A stretch of DNA of 64,000 nucleotides from the NCBI GenBank assembly GCA_034231615.1, contig CM067302.1:13682990-13746989 (forward strand). The letters run 5' to 3'. The position numbers and the translations under genes are program-made. The notes below the pieces were generated by a model. The model saw nothing but the letters and a program-made list of their open reading frames with translations. It had not been told where the DNA came from and ran no database searches. Of the stretch, positions 44,150 through 55,069 are shown piece by piece (within the stretch, counting starts at the first letter, position 1; each line of letters opens with the position of its first letter). The DNA is from Meghimatium bilineatum (Eukaryota; Mollusca; Gastropoda; Stylommatophora; Philomycidae).

Positions 44150-44245
44150 GGCACGGTAGGAAAACAGCAGCAAGCTTGATACATAATACTGAGACAGAGA
44201 GCTGTGGAGAGCCATGATCGCCTAAGCAAGCCAGCATGGTGATGA
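44150..44245 (+). mobile_element. LINE-G 3' end fragment
   Basis: ACTGAGACAGAGAGCTGTGG through CATGATCGCCTAAGCAAGCC, matching the GAGACAGAGAGTTGTGGAGA end of 33390-33625, with a GATGATG tail. Confidence 0.6.
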
Positions 44246-44624
44246 TGTGTAGAAAATATAATTGGTCCCTCTGGTCAAACAATAACATTAGAATCCAATC
44301 CAATTTTCAGTTTTGTCCTAAAATTTCTGATTTTTATTTTGCAGTACCTAGTATTTGGGGGCCCCTGAAATGTGAGATCGCTAACATCTCATATCACTAC
44401 GGCATTAATGAATGATATGGGTTACTTTACTTTACTACCTAGTATTTACCTCTATCCCATAAAGCATTTACCTCTATCCCATAAAGCATTTACTTCTATC
44501 CCATGAAGCATTTACCTTTATCCCATGAAACATTTTGATACAATTTGTCATTTCTGTAAGAACTTCAAGATTTGTTTCTCCAAAATTAAACTGTTTTATA
44601 AGTAAATATTTTTACCAACGGCTA

Positions 44625-45790
44625 ATGTCTCTCCCCAGGTGGAATCTGGTTGATAGCATCCACACTTGCCGTTAAGTGTAGGGGTGGGAGCTGTAAGTTT
44701 CTGTTCAAGGCCAGATGTGATGCCTGAGTCGTACTGAGTCCGTGTTTGTGGAGGGTGGTCGTGACGTTATCGATCCAACTCTTTCTCTGTCTTCCCTTTG
44801 CTCCGTATCCATCTGATCGTTTGTTATAAGCTCTCAGTGGTATTTGGCTGGGGTCCATTCTCATAAGGTGATCAAACCACTTATCTGCTTATGTTATAGA
44901 TGTTCGATGCAAGGCATTATTCCTACTCTTTTTCTGATATCCTCGTTTCTTACTCTGTCTAGTTTGGTGACCATAGCTGATTTTCTTAAACATTTCATCT
45001 CACATGTGATGATTTTTCTCTGCTGGGAGTTGTTAAAGAACATGTTTGACACTGGTAAAGTGTTGGTATGAAAATTGTAGAGATTATCTGTCTTTTTATG
45101 TCCATATTGATATTTGGATGCAGGAGTAATGGTGAAAGTTGATAGGTCACCGCATTTGCTTTCTGACATCTTGATTTTATTTCTCAGTCTAGTTTCCCAT
45201 TTTCTGAGAAAACTTTTCCTAAATATTTGAATTCTATTGTTTGTTTCACTGCTGAAACGTCTATTGTTATATCTATTGTTGTTGGTGACTTGCTGATTTT
45301 CATAACTTCCGTCTTTTGTATGTTGATTTTCATGTTATACTTCTTACAAGCTGTTGACAGTGCGGTGGATTTGCATGTTTTCTACATCATTGTATATCAG
45401 ACTTTGATCATCGGTGAACAGAAGCCCCTTTTTTTTCATTTGTGTTTTCATCTACTTTTTTCGTCTGCATTGTTTATATTTTCCTCTGTTAGAATAATAA
45501 CTTTTTTCGTTATTCTATCCATATAGATATTGAAAAGTAAAGGGGAAATCATGCAGCCCTATCTCACCCCTGATTTAGTTTCAAATGTTTCAGTCATTCC
45601 ATATTCTGTTCCCACTACACGTATGCAATTTTGGTATAGTGTTTTTGTCAAATAGCTGACCACTGATGTTGTACTCTAATGTTCCCCAGAGAATATTCCT
45701 ATGTACTCCATTGAATGACTTTTCCTGGTCTATAAATATAGTGTTAATGTCTTGATTGTACCTACGGCTTTCTAAAACAAAATAATAAGC
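44625..45790 (-). mobile_element. LINE-C remnant, RT palm to C-terminus
   Basis: In minus-strand order and with frameshifts: FIDQEKSFNGVHRNILWGTL (decayed catalytic D region), GCMISPLLFNIYMDRITKKV, QSLIYNDVENMQIH (decayed YADD), EFKYLGKVFSENGKL, MKCLRKSAMVTKLDRVRNED, then MDPSQIPLRAYNKRSDGYGA and KGRQRKSWIDNVTTTLHKHG. This is the longest retrotransposon remnant in the window and defines family C as RTE-like in motif order. Confidence 0.85.
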
Positions 45791-45974
45791 ATCCCAACTG
45801 TGGTTTTAACCTGAAGATGGTTCGGTCTGTGGTTAGATCTTCAAGGCCGAAGATGTAGTCGAAAAGAACCTGTAATTTTTATTTTTTTTTTCTCATTTCA
45901 TCGTTTTCTTTTTAAGATTTAGAAAATTGCCACAAGGATGTATATATTCGTGAACAAATATTTATTATTGCTTG

Positions 45975-46275
45975 ATTTATGATTCACCAAATGTTTAAAC
46001 ATGACCTTATCTACTGCAGGGTCAACTCACTCAGAATAGTGAGGAGTTCAGGGTTTCCATAAAATGTCCTTATCTGCTGCAGGGTCCACTCAGAATAGTG
46101 AGGAGTTCAGGGTTTCCATAAAATGTCCTTATCTGCTGCAGGGTCCACTCAGAATAGTGAGGAGTTCAGGGTTTCCATAAAATGTCCTTATCTGCTGCAG
46201 GGTCCACTCAGAATAGTGAGGAGTTCAGGGTTTCCATAAATACAAGATGAGTATGTTTAGGGGAAAAATATATGA
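45975..46275 (+). mobile_element. LINE-F 3' end carrying a 59-bp array
   Basis: Starts TGTTTAAACATGACC and continues CAACTCACTCAGAATAGTGA, collinear with LINE-F at 13475-13576, and ends with a decayed GGGGAAAAATATATGACCTGA. Confidence 0.6.
46010..46240. repeat. 59-bp array, 4 copies, inside LINE-F
   Basis: Units of CTTATCTGCTGCAGGGTCCA plus CTCAGAATAGTGAGGAGTTC and AGGGTTTCCATAAAATGTC. The first unit is slightly different (CAACTCACTCAG); the others are identical. Confidence 0.95.
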
Positions 46276-46309
46276 CCTGAAGAACTTTAAATAATGTAGA
46301 AAAGACAAT

Positions 46310-46568
46310 GTATTTCCAGAACATGAAGGGGAAGAAAATAATAGCATCACTGTAATCTGCCATATATGTTGTAAGAGATGATTAAGCAGGGTTGAGTTAG
46401 CTGCGTCATCGCATAGGTAAAAGTTGCCGAAAAGCAATTTTATAGTTGGATACGTTAGGTCAAAAGGTGTGGATATCATAGCACTGTCAACCTCAACGTA
46501 ATGTATTCCGTTCTCCAGACTATATTCTGCTAACCAGCGGGATTTTGAGAATGAATGTAGAAGACAAT
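46310..46568 (+). mobile_element. SINE-like repeat S1, forward copy
   Basis: GAAGGGGAAGAAAATAATAG through TTGTAAGAGATGATTAAGCA and GTTCTCCAGACTATATTCTG to GAATGTAGAAG. Diverged. Confidence 0.72.
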
Positions 46569-46689
46569 AATATTGTGAGAAATTATAATTCATAAAGTAC
46601 TGCCATATAGATACATGTAGCATCCTTAATATATAAAATAGAGGTACTTTGTCTCAAATAATGATTAAAGAGATAAAACACATCAAAAG

Positions 46690-46905
46690 TATGACCAGCA
46701 CATGCCGTAAGAAAATGTAGGTGGAACTACCTGGGACACGTCCTAAGACTAGATGGCAATAGATTGAACCAACAAGCACTCACATGGAAACCCGATGGGA
46801 AAAGAAAATGAGGAAGACGTAATATTACTCTAAAAAGCACCATACTTGAAGAAGGAGAAACAATGGGCTGCTAGTCAATGCACAAAATAAATAAAAGGAA
46901 CAAAC
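46690..46905 (+). mobile_element. LINE-A 3' fragment
   Basis: Reads WNYLGHVLRLDGNRLNQQAL then TWKPDGKRK and LKSTILEEGETMGC, matching LINE-A at 4525. Confidence 0.7.
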
Positions 46906-46909
46906 TAAA

Positions 46910-47650
46910 TATATTTAATTTACTGGCATATTTTCTTTAGCTGCTGTATTTCTCAGCAAATGTCTCAATCTCCTGCAGATTAGCAGGACATAGTCTGAGA
47001 ACATTTCTGGTGGGGGTTTTTTTGGTGTGAATTAGCATCATAACTAGTTTCCTTTTCCTCTGTCAATGTGTATTCCAAATCAGATTTAGTATGTCACAGA
47101 GTGACGTCGAGAATGACATGTGATCATGTCTGTACGCTCTCCCTCTCTCAATCACAGAAAAATACCGAGTCTATTCTCGAACATGCAACAATGAACAAAT
47201 CATTTTTGTATTTTTTAAAATTTGAAATATAATGTAAATAAAAAGAAGAAGAAGTTATTGAAACTTGTGTACTTATATACTTAGATTTTATGAAATATTT
47301 GCTTTGAAACAGTTCATTTATTCTGATGTTTTTTTCCCCTTGAATTTTGACACATTATGATTCCTCACTTTACAGTTGTTTTTTTTTAATATTTATTTTC
47401 TGTTTGGTGGAGACAGCTTTCACAACATATGTTAAAGCAGATATTAGATCGGAGTTTAACTGTCGTAGGTTGATATTTTTACTTATTTTTTTTTCCAGAC
47501 GTTTATTAGGTATACATATACGGTAAAGTAATATATATATATCATTTACATTTGATTCATTTCTGAATTTTAAGCAGTTGCTAATTTGCCAGTTTTATGT
47601 GAGAATATATTTTGTATATAGTTATTTTATAAGTATTGTTGCCGTTTTCA
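46910..47650. other. Intergenic AT-rich sequence
   Basis: Holds only a short S1 scrap near 46965-47005 (CTCCTGCAGATTAGCAGGAC). No gene or array recognised. Confidence 0.5.
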
Positions 47651-47655
47651 CATTA

Positions 47656-47816
47656 CAGTGGAATCCCTCTATAACACATTCTTTTATAACAAATTTCCCT
47701 GTATAACAACAATTCAAAATCTCCAATTATATTTATTCTATATTGTGTGTACTGTATATAGGAAATATCTGTTATTACATACATATTTTGTCAGTCTATA
47801 CCAAGTTGTTATAATG
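47656..47816 (+). mobile_element. CAGTGGAATCCC MITE, right end missing
   Basis: TA followed by CAGTGGAATCCCTCTATAAC and the shared body (TCCAATTATATTTATTCTAT, ATTACATACATATTTTGTC, CAAGTTGTTATAATGG). The inverted right terminus is absent. Confidence 0.78.
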
Positions 47817-48214
47817 GTATTTGATTGTATTTATTTTATTTTATTTTTTGCAACTTTTTATTAAATTATTAAGTTTAAGTTTGATGTTTCTTCTCTAAAA
47901 CTAGTTTATGTAAGTTACATATCATCTCTTTCTAGGAATGTCTTCTAGTTATAGATTATACTTATTTTGTACTCTTTTTATTATCACATAATTTGTACAT
48001 GTTTTGTAATCTTGTAGTTATCACATACTTTGTACATTTTTTCTAATCTTCTAGTTATCACATACTTTGTTCTTGTTCTGTACTCTTCTGATTATCGCAT
48101 ACTTTGTCCTTTTTGGTTATTGGTTATTCATATTGCTTCATTTGTGTTGTACTTTGGTAGTTAATCAAAGGAGTGATGAATCAAAGGCCCAGTGATTAAA
48201 CAATTTATCTCTTG

Positions 48215-48410
48215 CAAGCCCATATGTAGACACCTGCGGGGAAATGGAAAAAAAGGAAGACCCAAAATTACCCAAGCACCATACTTAAACTAGAAATAAT
48301 AGGTTGCAAGTCCTTACAAGAACTAAAAGTACAGGTAGAGACCGCAACGCATGGAGAATCAAAACTTCTGCCCTATGTGTAGACTGTGGCACGAATGGAA
48401 AAAAACTAAC
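48215..48410 (+). mobile_element. LINE-A 3' fragment
   Basis: Reads RGNGKKGRPKITQAPYL then MENQNFCPMCRLWHEWKK in shifted frames, like the end of the copy at 4525. Confidence 0.65.
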
Positions 48411-48794
48411 TTTTCATATCTTGTACGGGTATGAAATTATTCCACATTATGGTCAATATTGTGTCTTTTTTTTACATTCCGTCTGACATTAATTACATTT
48501 AGGCCTAAGTGTATGAGGGGCTGGACATGTGTCTGGGAGAAACAATAGTAAATAACTTTGGATCCTGGAACTTGAAAAAAGGTCCTAGACACCATTAGCT
48601 CCGGAACAAATGAGTGACCTTTGAACTTGGGATTAACAATTCTTTTAGCACTATTGAATCATGGATACACAATAACTTGTTAAAATTCTATTATTCCGAT
48701 TTGTTTTGAGCAGATAATTGATAAAATTGTGTTAATACACACAAAAATATTCATTCCATTTTATTTTAAATAAGTACGTTTTATTCCTTTTTCT

Positions 48795-48935
48795 TTTATA
48801 AGAAATTTTCCAATTCAACACTTTTAAAATCTCGCCGAATAATTTGTATTGTTTATACTGTATATAGAGAATTTATGTTATTATATAAATATTTTGATCG
48901 TCCAAACTAGGATGTTATAAAGGGATTTCACCGTT
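48795..48935 (+). mobile_element. CAGTGGAATCCC MITE, diverged fragment
   Basis: TTTTATAAGAAATTTTCCAA, TTGTTTATACTGTATATAGA and AGGATGTTATAAAGGGATTT follow the MITE order; both tips are degraded. Confidence 0.6.
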
Positions 48936-49227
48936 TCAGCAGCTGATTATGTTGAAGACGTGTGGAATTTTGCTGCAGTTCCCTATTCATTCCATTTTAT
49001 TTTGAGCAGAACATTTATTACATTTTGGTTTGAGCAGAAAATGTTTTACTGGTACATTTTGTTGTGAGTAGAAAAGCGAATCGGCTGTCTTGCGTTGCTA
49101 CTGTGTCTGGCGGTAGAGCAATGTGTGCAAATATTTTGAACTCCTTGCAAAATAACAACACGGACAAATGAAATTATTGTGGGTGACTATTCATTTTCCA
49201 TGTCCAGAATAAAAGAACTAGGATTGA

Positions 49228-49460
49228 AATGTGACATTGCCAGGAAATGAGCATTATGATGTGTGAAATGTGGCATTGCCAGGAAATGTGCAGTATGATG
49301 TGTGAAATGTGGCATTGCCAGGAAATGAGCATTATGATGTGTGAAATGTGGCATTGCCAGGAAATGAGCATTATGATGTGTGACATGTGGCATTGCCAGG
49401 AAATGAGCATTATGATGTGTGACATGTGGCATTGCCAGGAAATGAGCATTATGATGTGCT
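49228..49460. repeat. 39-bp array, 6 copies
   Basis: Units of GTGTGAAATGTGGCATTGCC plus AGGAAATGAGCATTATGAT. 39 is a multiple of three, giving spurious open frames on both strands. Confidence 0.96.
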
Positions 49461-49589
49461 TAGAAGAATGTTTGTCAACAAACAAATAACTAGAAAACTG
49501 TCAGAAATTGTGCACTATTGGGTACACTCAAGTGGAGATCTGAGCACTTATGGATGTGTACGGAGTGCAGTGATGATGATTCGACAACT

Positions 49590-49760
49590 AACGAGCAGAA
49601 AATTCATTCCATTTTGTTTTGCGCAGGAAATACCTTACTTTTTTATGTTGGAATATTTCTTTTCAGAATTCATTCCATTTTGTTTTGAGCAGAAAATACC
49701 TTTTTTTGTTGTCAGCATACTTTTTTTCAGAATTCATTCCATTTTGTTTTGAGCAGATAA
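49590..49760. repeat. ATTCATTCCATTTTGTTTTGAGCAGAAAAT repeat
   Basis: Three to four spaced copies (about 49600, 49667, 49728), with diverged relatives at 48700-49070 (TTATTTTGAGCAGAACA). Irregular spacing. Confidence 0.7.
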
Positions 49761-50214
49761 TTCAATCTATTATGTGTTTAGTTAACTGAATCAATGTTTA
49801 AGATGTGCTGGAAATGTTATTTTTCTGTTTTTGATGAATTTCATATTTGATTACACACAAATTGCTTGTCGTTTGTTAAAGACTCTTACAGTCCCTGAAT
49901 TATTTATTCTAATCTCTGGGAATTATGAACAATAGAGCTTTTGTATTCTTTTGTGCAATGGGGAGGTTTCTCCAGAGATTTATTTCATATCAAGAAGATA
50001 ACATCTCTTGACAGTGTGCAATACTTTGAGAAGGTGCTTCCTACTCAGAGGGGTTAGAAACATAAATGTATAGATGAAGTGATGTGGGATTTCTAGAAAA
50101 TGAAAGGAAGGTCTCACTATATATGCATGTCATCTAGTATAGGTTTGTTATAGCTTGTCATTTATTAGAGGTTTGTTATAGCGTATAGTCATTTATTAGA
50201 GGTTTGTTATAACA

Positions 50215-50475
50215 TGATGGTTTGGTGGGCTTGGTTGTGGAAATATTGTTGTCAGAAGTGGGCTTGGTTGTGGAAATATTGTTATGTCAAAAATGGGCTT
50301 GGTTGTTGGAATATTTTGTCAGAAGTGGGCTTGGTTGTTGAAATATTGTCAGAAGTGGGCTTCGTTGTGGAAATATTGTTGTCAGAAGTGGGCTTGGTTG
50401 TGGAAATATTATGTCAGAAGTGGGCTTGGTTGTGGAAATATTGTTGTCAGAAGTGGGCTTGGTTGTGAAAATAAT
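50215..50475. repeat. 33-bp GGGCTTGGTTGTGGAAATAT array, about 8 copies
   Basis: Units of GGGCTTGGTTGTGGAAATAT plus TGTTGTCAGAAGT. A closely related 35-bp array resumes at 51778 on the far side of the Penelope element. Confidence 0.93.
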
Positions 50476-50479
50476 GTAT

Positions 50480-51775
50480 TATAAATACTTCTACTACCTC
50501 TGTCAACTTTTTTCACATTATTGTCACTATTCATCCCCCCTTACCTCAGCACATCTGTTTACTACAAACCTACTGATGCACATCCCCCTTACCTCAGCTC
50601 ATCTGTTTACTACAAACCTACTGATGGACACAGTTTTCTGCTCTAAAGCTCTTCTCATCCTCCTGCTTGTTGCAACTCTGACATTCTCCCAGATTTTTGC
50701 CATCGTCACTTATGTAGTGGTGGTGACGACTTTCTTGATAAATTCTCTAGGATTGTTGATTTCTTTCGTAGATGTTCATTCCCTGACAGTGTCCTTTCAT
50801 CGGCTAGGCTTCGTGTCCGTAAGTTATCTCGACTTGCTACCTTGACTAATATTCAGGGTACTTCATCCTCCTCTGATAGAGTTAAACTTGTCCTTACTTT
50901 TAATCCCCATAACTCTACTGTCCGTCGAATCTTATTCAAGCATTATTCCCTTCTCCAGTCTGATTCTGAAACCCGTGCCGCTTTCCAGGACTTTCCTTTG
51001 GTTGCCTATAGACGTGATAAAAATCTTAATATCTTGGTCAACATCCACCTCAGGTCTTATGTTCTGATCATTTTGGCACTGTTCATTGCAAACTCAGTCT
51101 TGCTACACATGTTCCTATGTAGTTCAGATTTGCTCTGTTTCATTTCCTACGGTCACTATCGATGAGGCCTTCACATTGTAAATCCTGTAATGTCATTTAT
51201 GTTATCATATGTAAATGTTGTGACAAGAAGTATGTAGGTGAAATGGGCTTACGATTGAGTGACTGTTTCTGTAGGTATCTTCATGCCATAAAACAAAGAG
51301 AACCTATCCCTGTCGCCATTCATTTCAATGGTGATGGTCGTCATGATGACCTTGGAGGTCTGGTCACTGCCCTCAGATCCAGCACCATGGATGATAGATC
51401 TCAGTATGCTCTTGAAAATCGATTTATTTGTGAGTTTGGTACCCTCAAGCCTTTTGGATTTAATTCCAAACATTCGTTTCAATTTTATTTTTGTGATCCT
51501 TGTTGTATTGCTGTCCATGTTGTTTTGGGTAACAATTTTTCCTTTCTGTTCTCATATCCCATCCTGTTTTTCAACATACCCGTTTCTATGACTACATGTG
51601 TTTACATGTATGTCATTGTCACGTGGAACTTTGTATTGTTTACATTGCGTTCTAGTGCCTCTGTTATGGTAATATTGTTTTTACTGTCTTTATAGTTTTT
51701 TCATTGTTTGTTTTGTATATTCTTGAGAAAGACCGAAATGTTGAAAATGTCTTGTGCATTGTCATTTGTATTTTT
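50480..51775 (+). mobile_element. Penelope-like retroelement, RT end and GIY-YIG endonuclease, decayed
   Basis: Broken frames read VYYKPTDGHSFLL, then FCHRHLCSGGDDFLDKFSRI, RLRVRKLSRLATLTNIQG, VKLVLTFNPHNSTVRRILFK, PLVAYRRDKNLNILV (Penelope RT thumb). The GIY-YIG domain follows: NVIYVIICKCCDKKYVGEMG, then IPVAIHFNGDGRHDDLGGLV and YALENRFICEFGTLKPFGFN. The usual YVGET is YVGEM here. A CCCCCTTACCTCAGCACATC-type 53-bp block is duplicated at the left. Stops and frameshifts are present; the 5' half of the RT is missing. Confidence 0.88.
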
Positions 51776-52018
51776 TTGTAGAAGTAGGCTTGGTTGTGGA
51801 AATAATGTATCATTAGAAGTAGGCTTGGTTGTGAAAATATTGTATCATTAGAAGTAGGCTTGGTTGTGAAAATATTGTATCATTAGAAGTAGGATTGGTT
51901 GTGAAAATAATGTATCATTAGAAGTAGGCTTGGTTGTAAAAATATTGTATCATTAGAAGTAGGCTTGGTTGTAAAAATATTGTATCATTAGAAGTAGGCT
52001 TGGTTGTGAAAATAATGT
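51776..52018. repeat. 35-bp AGAAGTAGGCTTGGTTGTGA array, 7 copies
   Basis: Units of AGAAGTAGGCTTGGTTGTGA plus AAATATTGTATCATT. Related to the 33-bp array left of the Penelope element. Confidence 0.95.
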
Positions 52019-52059
52019 ACAAGTTATTGATCCAATATTTTGTGTCTCTATTGCTTGCC

Positions 52060-52420
52060 CTTGTTACTACCACTGTTTTTCAGCATTCTGTAGAAATATT
52101 GCCCCTAGGACCAGACGTTTGCACAACACTTTGTAGAAATATTGCCTCTATGACCACCAAGGGTTTTCAGCATTCTGTAGCTATATTATCCCTAGTACCA
52201 CTGAAATTTCAAGCATTCTGTAGCAATATAGCCCCCTGGAACCACTTTTTTCCAGAAATCTTTAGCAGTATTTGCTCCTATAACCACTACGGGTTTCTAG
52301 AATAATATTGTCCCAGGAGGGAGATTACTGAAGTTCATCCAACAATCTGTAGAAATTTTGTTTAAGGATCAAAGGTTTATCTATTAGTCTGTACTGCCCC
52401 TATGACGAGTGAGTTTTTAC
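52060..52420. repeat. Degenerate TTTTCAGCATTCTGTAGAAATATTGCC repeat
   Basis: About six diverged units of 50-60 bp, each with a TGTAGAAATATTGCCCCTA core and a GACCACCA-like spacer. Confidence 0.75.
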
Positions 52421-52494
52421 ATCATAGAGTGACAGCATTACTCCGATAACCCCAGAACTATCATCCATTGACCAGATTTACCTGTGTTGCAAAA

Positions 52495-52690
52495 ATCCTG
52501 AAAAGGGGGTCAAATAATTGCAACACAATTACCTGCCATAGAGGCACCTCAGGGTAGGGGTTGGCCATTCCATACTTTTGGTCAAAGTGGCCTACGAGTC
52601 ATGTTGAAAGACACAGATACGACAATGTATAGTTCTCCGGACTACTACCTGCCAATGTGCAGGAGTTTGAGAATGAACACAGAAGAGAGG
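52495..52690 (+). mobile_element. SINE-like repeat S1, forward copy, shortened
   Basis: GAAAAGGGGGTCAAATAATT through CATAGAGGCACCTCAGGGTA to GTGCAGGAGTTTGAGAATGA and ACACAGAAG, with internal deletions. Confidence 0.65.
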
Positions 52691-52734
52691 CTTGACTTGA
52701 ACTCTCACCATTCTAGGAAAATCATGTTCACCAT

Positions 52735-52885
52735 TAAAGATAAAGGTAGGTTACATGCTAGCAACTACCGTCGGGGATGAAGATAAACCTTCATGTACTA
52801 AGCCGCAGCAACTATTAGATGGGGTGGCCAGTTCCCTTCCTTGCTGTCTTTACCTCCCCTAACTCATGCGTAGGTAAAATGTTCA
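52735..52885 (-). mobile_element. SINE S4, reverse 3' fragment
   Basis: The reverse complement matches CATGAGTTAGGGGAGGTAAA, GAAGGGAACTGGCCACCCCA and ATCTTCATCCCCGACGG of the S4 copy at 35127. Confidence 0.8.
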
Positions 52886-53208
52886 CCATTACAGGGTTCT
52901 TATCATGTCTATTATATTATTTCCTTGATATTAATTATTATATTTGAGGTAATGTTTACATCTCATTTTTGTATGTTATCTCCGCTGCTTCAAAAATGAA
53001 TATTAGTTCGCTACATGTTGTACAGGCTTCACAATAGTTTCAAGCGCTTATTCACATAAACCACACTGGCCAAGGTCCAATATCTTGTGGATTTATTATA
53101 GCGTTTATATTTCGTATAGTACGTTCTGAAATTCGTGAACCTCTTATCTTTTGTAATTTTCTCTCAATCTATTGCATATCTGATGTTGAATTATTTCTGC
53201 ATACAGTA

Positions 53209-53382
53209 CAGTGGAATCCCATTATAGCACATCCTTTTATAACAAACTTTCCTATATAAAAACACTTTTCAAAATCCACAATTATATTTATTCTATATTG
53301 TTCGTACTTTATATAGCGAATTTCTGTTATTACATACATATTTTGTCGGTTCGGACCAAGTTGTTATAACGGGATTCCACTG
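53209..53382 (+). mobile_element. CAGTGGAATCCC MITE, intact with TA duplication
   Basis: 174 bp between TA dinucleotides (53207-53208, 53383-53384). Perfect terminal CAGTGGAATCCC and GGGATTCCACTG; the subterminal TATAACA and TTGTTATAAC also invert. TA targets and CAGT termini suggest a Tc1/mariner (pogo-like) relative. No coding capacity. Confidence 0.88.
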
Positions 53383-53392
53383 TATTAGTTTG

Positions 53393-53486
53393 CTGATTAA
53401 AAAAGACTTAACTTTCATTGCTGCATGTTTTCCTGTGAAAGAGTGCAGGGAGTATTTCTATAGGCTGTGGAAATAAATGCCGCTAT

Positions 53487-53490
<4 letters not shown>
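53393..53490 (-). mobile_element. SINE S5 tail fragment
   Basis: TTCATTGCTGCATGTTTTCC, GAGTGCAGGGAGTATTT and GGCTGTGGAAATAAATGCCG match the S5 body at 17815. The first 36 bases (GATTAAAAAAGACTTAACTT on) recur at 56688. Confidence 0.65.

Positions 53491-53493
<3 letters not shown>

Positions 53494-53513
<20 letters not shown>
53494..53513. repeat. Poly(C) run, 20 bases
   Basis: Longest homopolymer in the window with 55460-55480. Confidence 0.9.
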
Positions 53514-53514
<1 letters not shown>

Positions 53515-53517
<3 letters not shown>

Positions 53518-53705
53518 TCTCAAACCCCTGCAAATTAGCAGGATAAAGTCCGGAGAACAATTCATAGTCGCGGTTTACAGCTTTGCTGTGATATCTGCAC
53601 CTTTCGACCTAACTCATCCAACTTCAGCATGGTTTCTGGACCACTTTAACCATACATTCTGTTCTCCATCCTACGAATTTGCAGGAGTTCGAGAACATGC
53701 ATAAA
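53515..53705 (-). mobile_element. SINE-like repeat S1, reverse copy joined to forward scrap
   Basis: AAATTAGCAGGATAAAGTCC through GCTGTGATATCTGCACCTTT to TTCTGGACCACTTTAAC in reverse, then a forward 3' scrap (TTCTCCATCCTACGAATTTG, CAGGAGTTCGAGAACATGC). Confidence 0.65.
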
Positions 53706-53959
53706 AAAAAAGACAGGCATATATTACACGATGGCATTAGGTCAAAGGGCATGAGCCGGACATTTTCTCAAGATTATGAATTTCATGAGAGAAAAAAAAA
53801 TTGTGCAGCGTCCATGTTAACAGCACATACCATTGTTGTGGTCAAATTGATACAATGTTGGGTACGAGTTTCGGAACGTACATTAACATGATGTTATGGG
53901 CTCATGTTTCATTTATTTGTATATCTGTACATAGATTTGTTGTGTATTACCAAAGCACT

Positions 53960-55065
53960 TCAGCATTGTTTTGTATCTTTGAAGACTCATTAGTTCCATG
54001 ATTTTGTTTTCTGTCATGAAGACTCATTAGTTCCATGATTTTGTTTTCTGTCATGAAGACTCATTAGTTCCATGATTTTGTTTATCATAAAGACTCATTA
54101 GTTCCATGATTTTGTTTTCTGTCATGAAGACTCATTAGTTCCATGATTTTGTTTTCTGTCATGAAGACTCATTAGTTCCATGATTTTGTTTTCTGTCATG
54201 AAGACTCATTAGTTCCATGATTTTGTTTATCATAAAGACTCATTAGTTCCATGATTTTGTTTATCATAAAGACTCATTAGTTCCATGATTATGTTTTCTG
54301 TCATGAAGACTCATTAGTTCCATGATTTTGTTTATCATAAAGACTCAGTTCCATGATTATGTTTTCTATCATGAAGACTCATTAGTTCCTGATTATGTTT
54401 ATCATAAAGACACATTAGTTCCTGATTATGTTTATCATAAAGACTCATTAGTTCCATGATTATGTTTTCTGTCATGAAGACTCATTAGTTCCATGATTTT
54501 GTTTATCATAAAGACTCAGTTCCATGATTATGTTTTCTATCATGAAGACTCATTAGTTCCTGATTATGTTTATCATAAAGACACATTAGTTCCATGATTA
54601 TGTTTTCTATCATGAAGACTCATTAGTTCCATGATTATGTTTATCATAAAGACTCAGTTCCATGATTATGTTTTCTATCATGAAGACTCATTAGTTCCTG
54701 ATTATGTTTATCATAAAGACACATTAGTTCCATGATTATGTTTTCTGTCATGAAGACTCATTAGTTCCATGATTTTGTTTATCATAAAGACTCAGTTCCA
54801 TGATTATGTTTTCTATCATGAAGACTCATTAGTTCCTGATTATGTTTATCATAAAGACACATTAGTTCCATGATTATGTTTTCTGTCATGAAGACTCATT
54901 AGTTCCATGATTTTGTTTATCATAAAGACTCAGTTTCATGATTATGTTTTCTATCATGAAGACTTATTAGTTCCGGATTATGTTTATCATAAAGACTCAG
55001 TTTCATGATTATGTTTTCTATCTTGAAGACTTATTAGTTCCATGGTGCTTTTTCTATCTTGAAGA
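53960..55065. repeat. 37/33-bp array, about 31 copies
   Basis: Units of AAGACTCATTAGTTCCATGA plus TTTTGTTTTCTGTCATG or, shorter, TTATGTTTATCATA. Long and short units alternate in recurring blocks (for example AAGACTCAGTTCCATGATTA follows the short unit repeatedly), indicating block duplication. Confidence 0.95.
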
Positions 55066-55069
55066 CTTG

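Noticed and set aside
50214-50845. Small hypothetical genes at 50214-50845
   Set aside because: They read through the 33-bp array and the out-of-frame part of the Penelope element.
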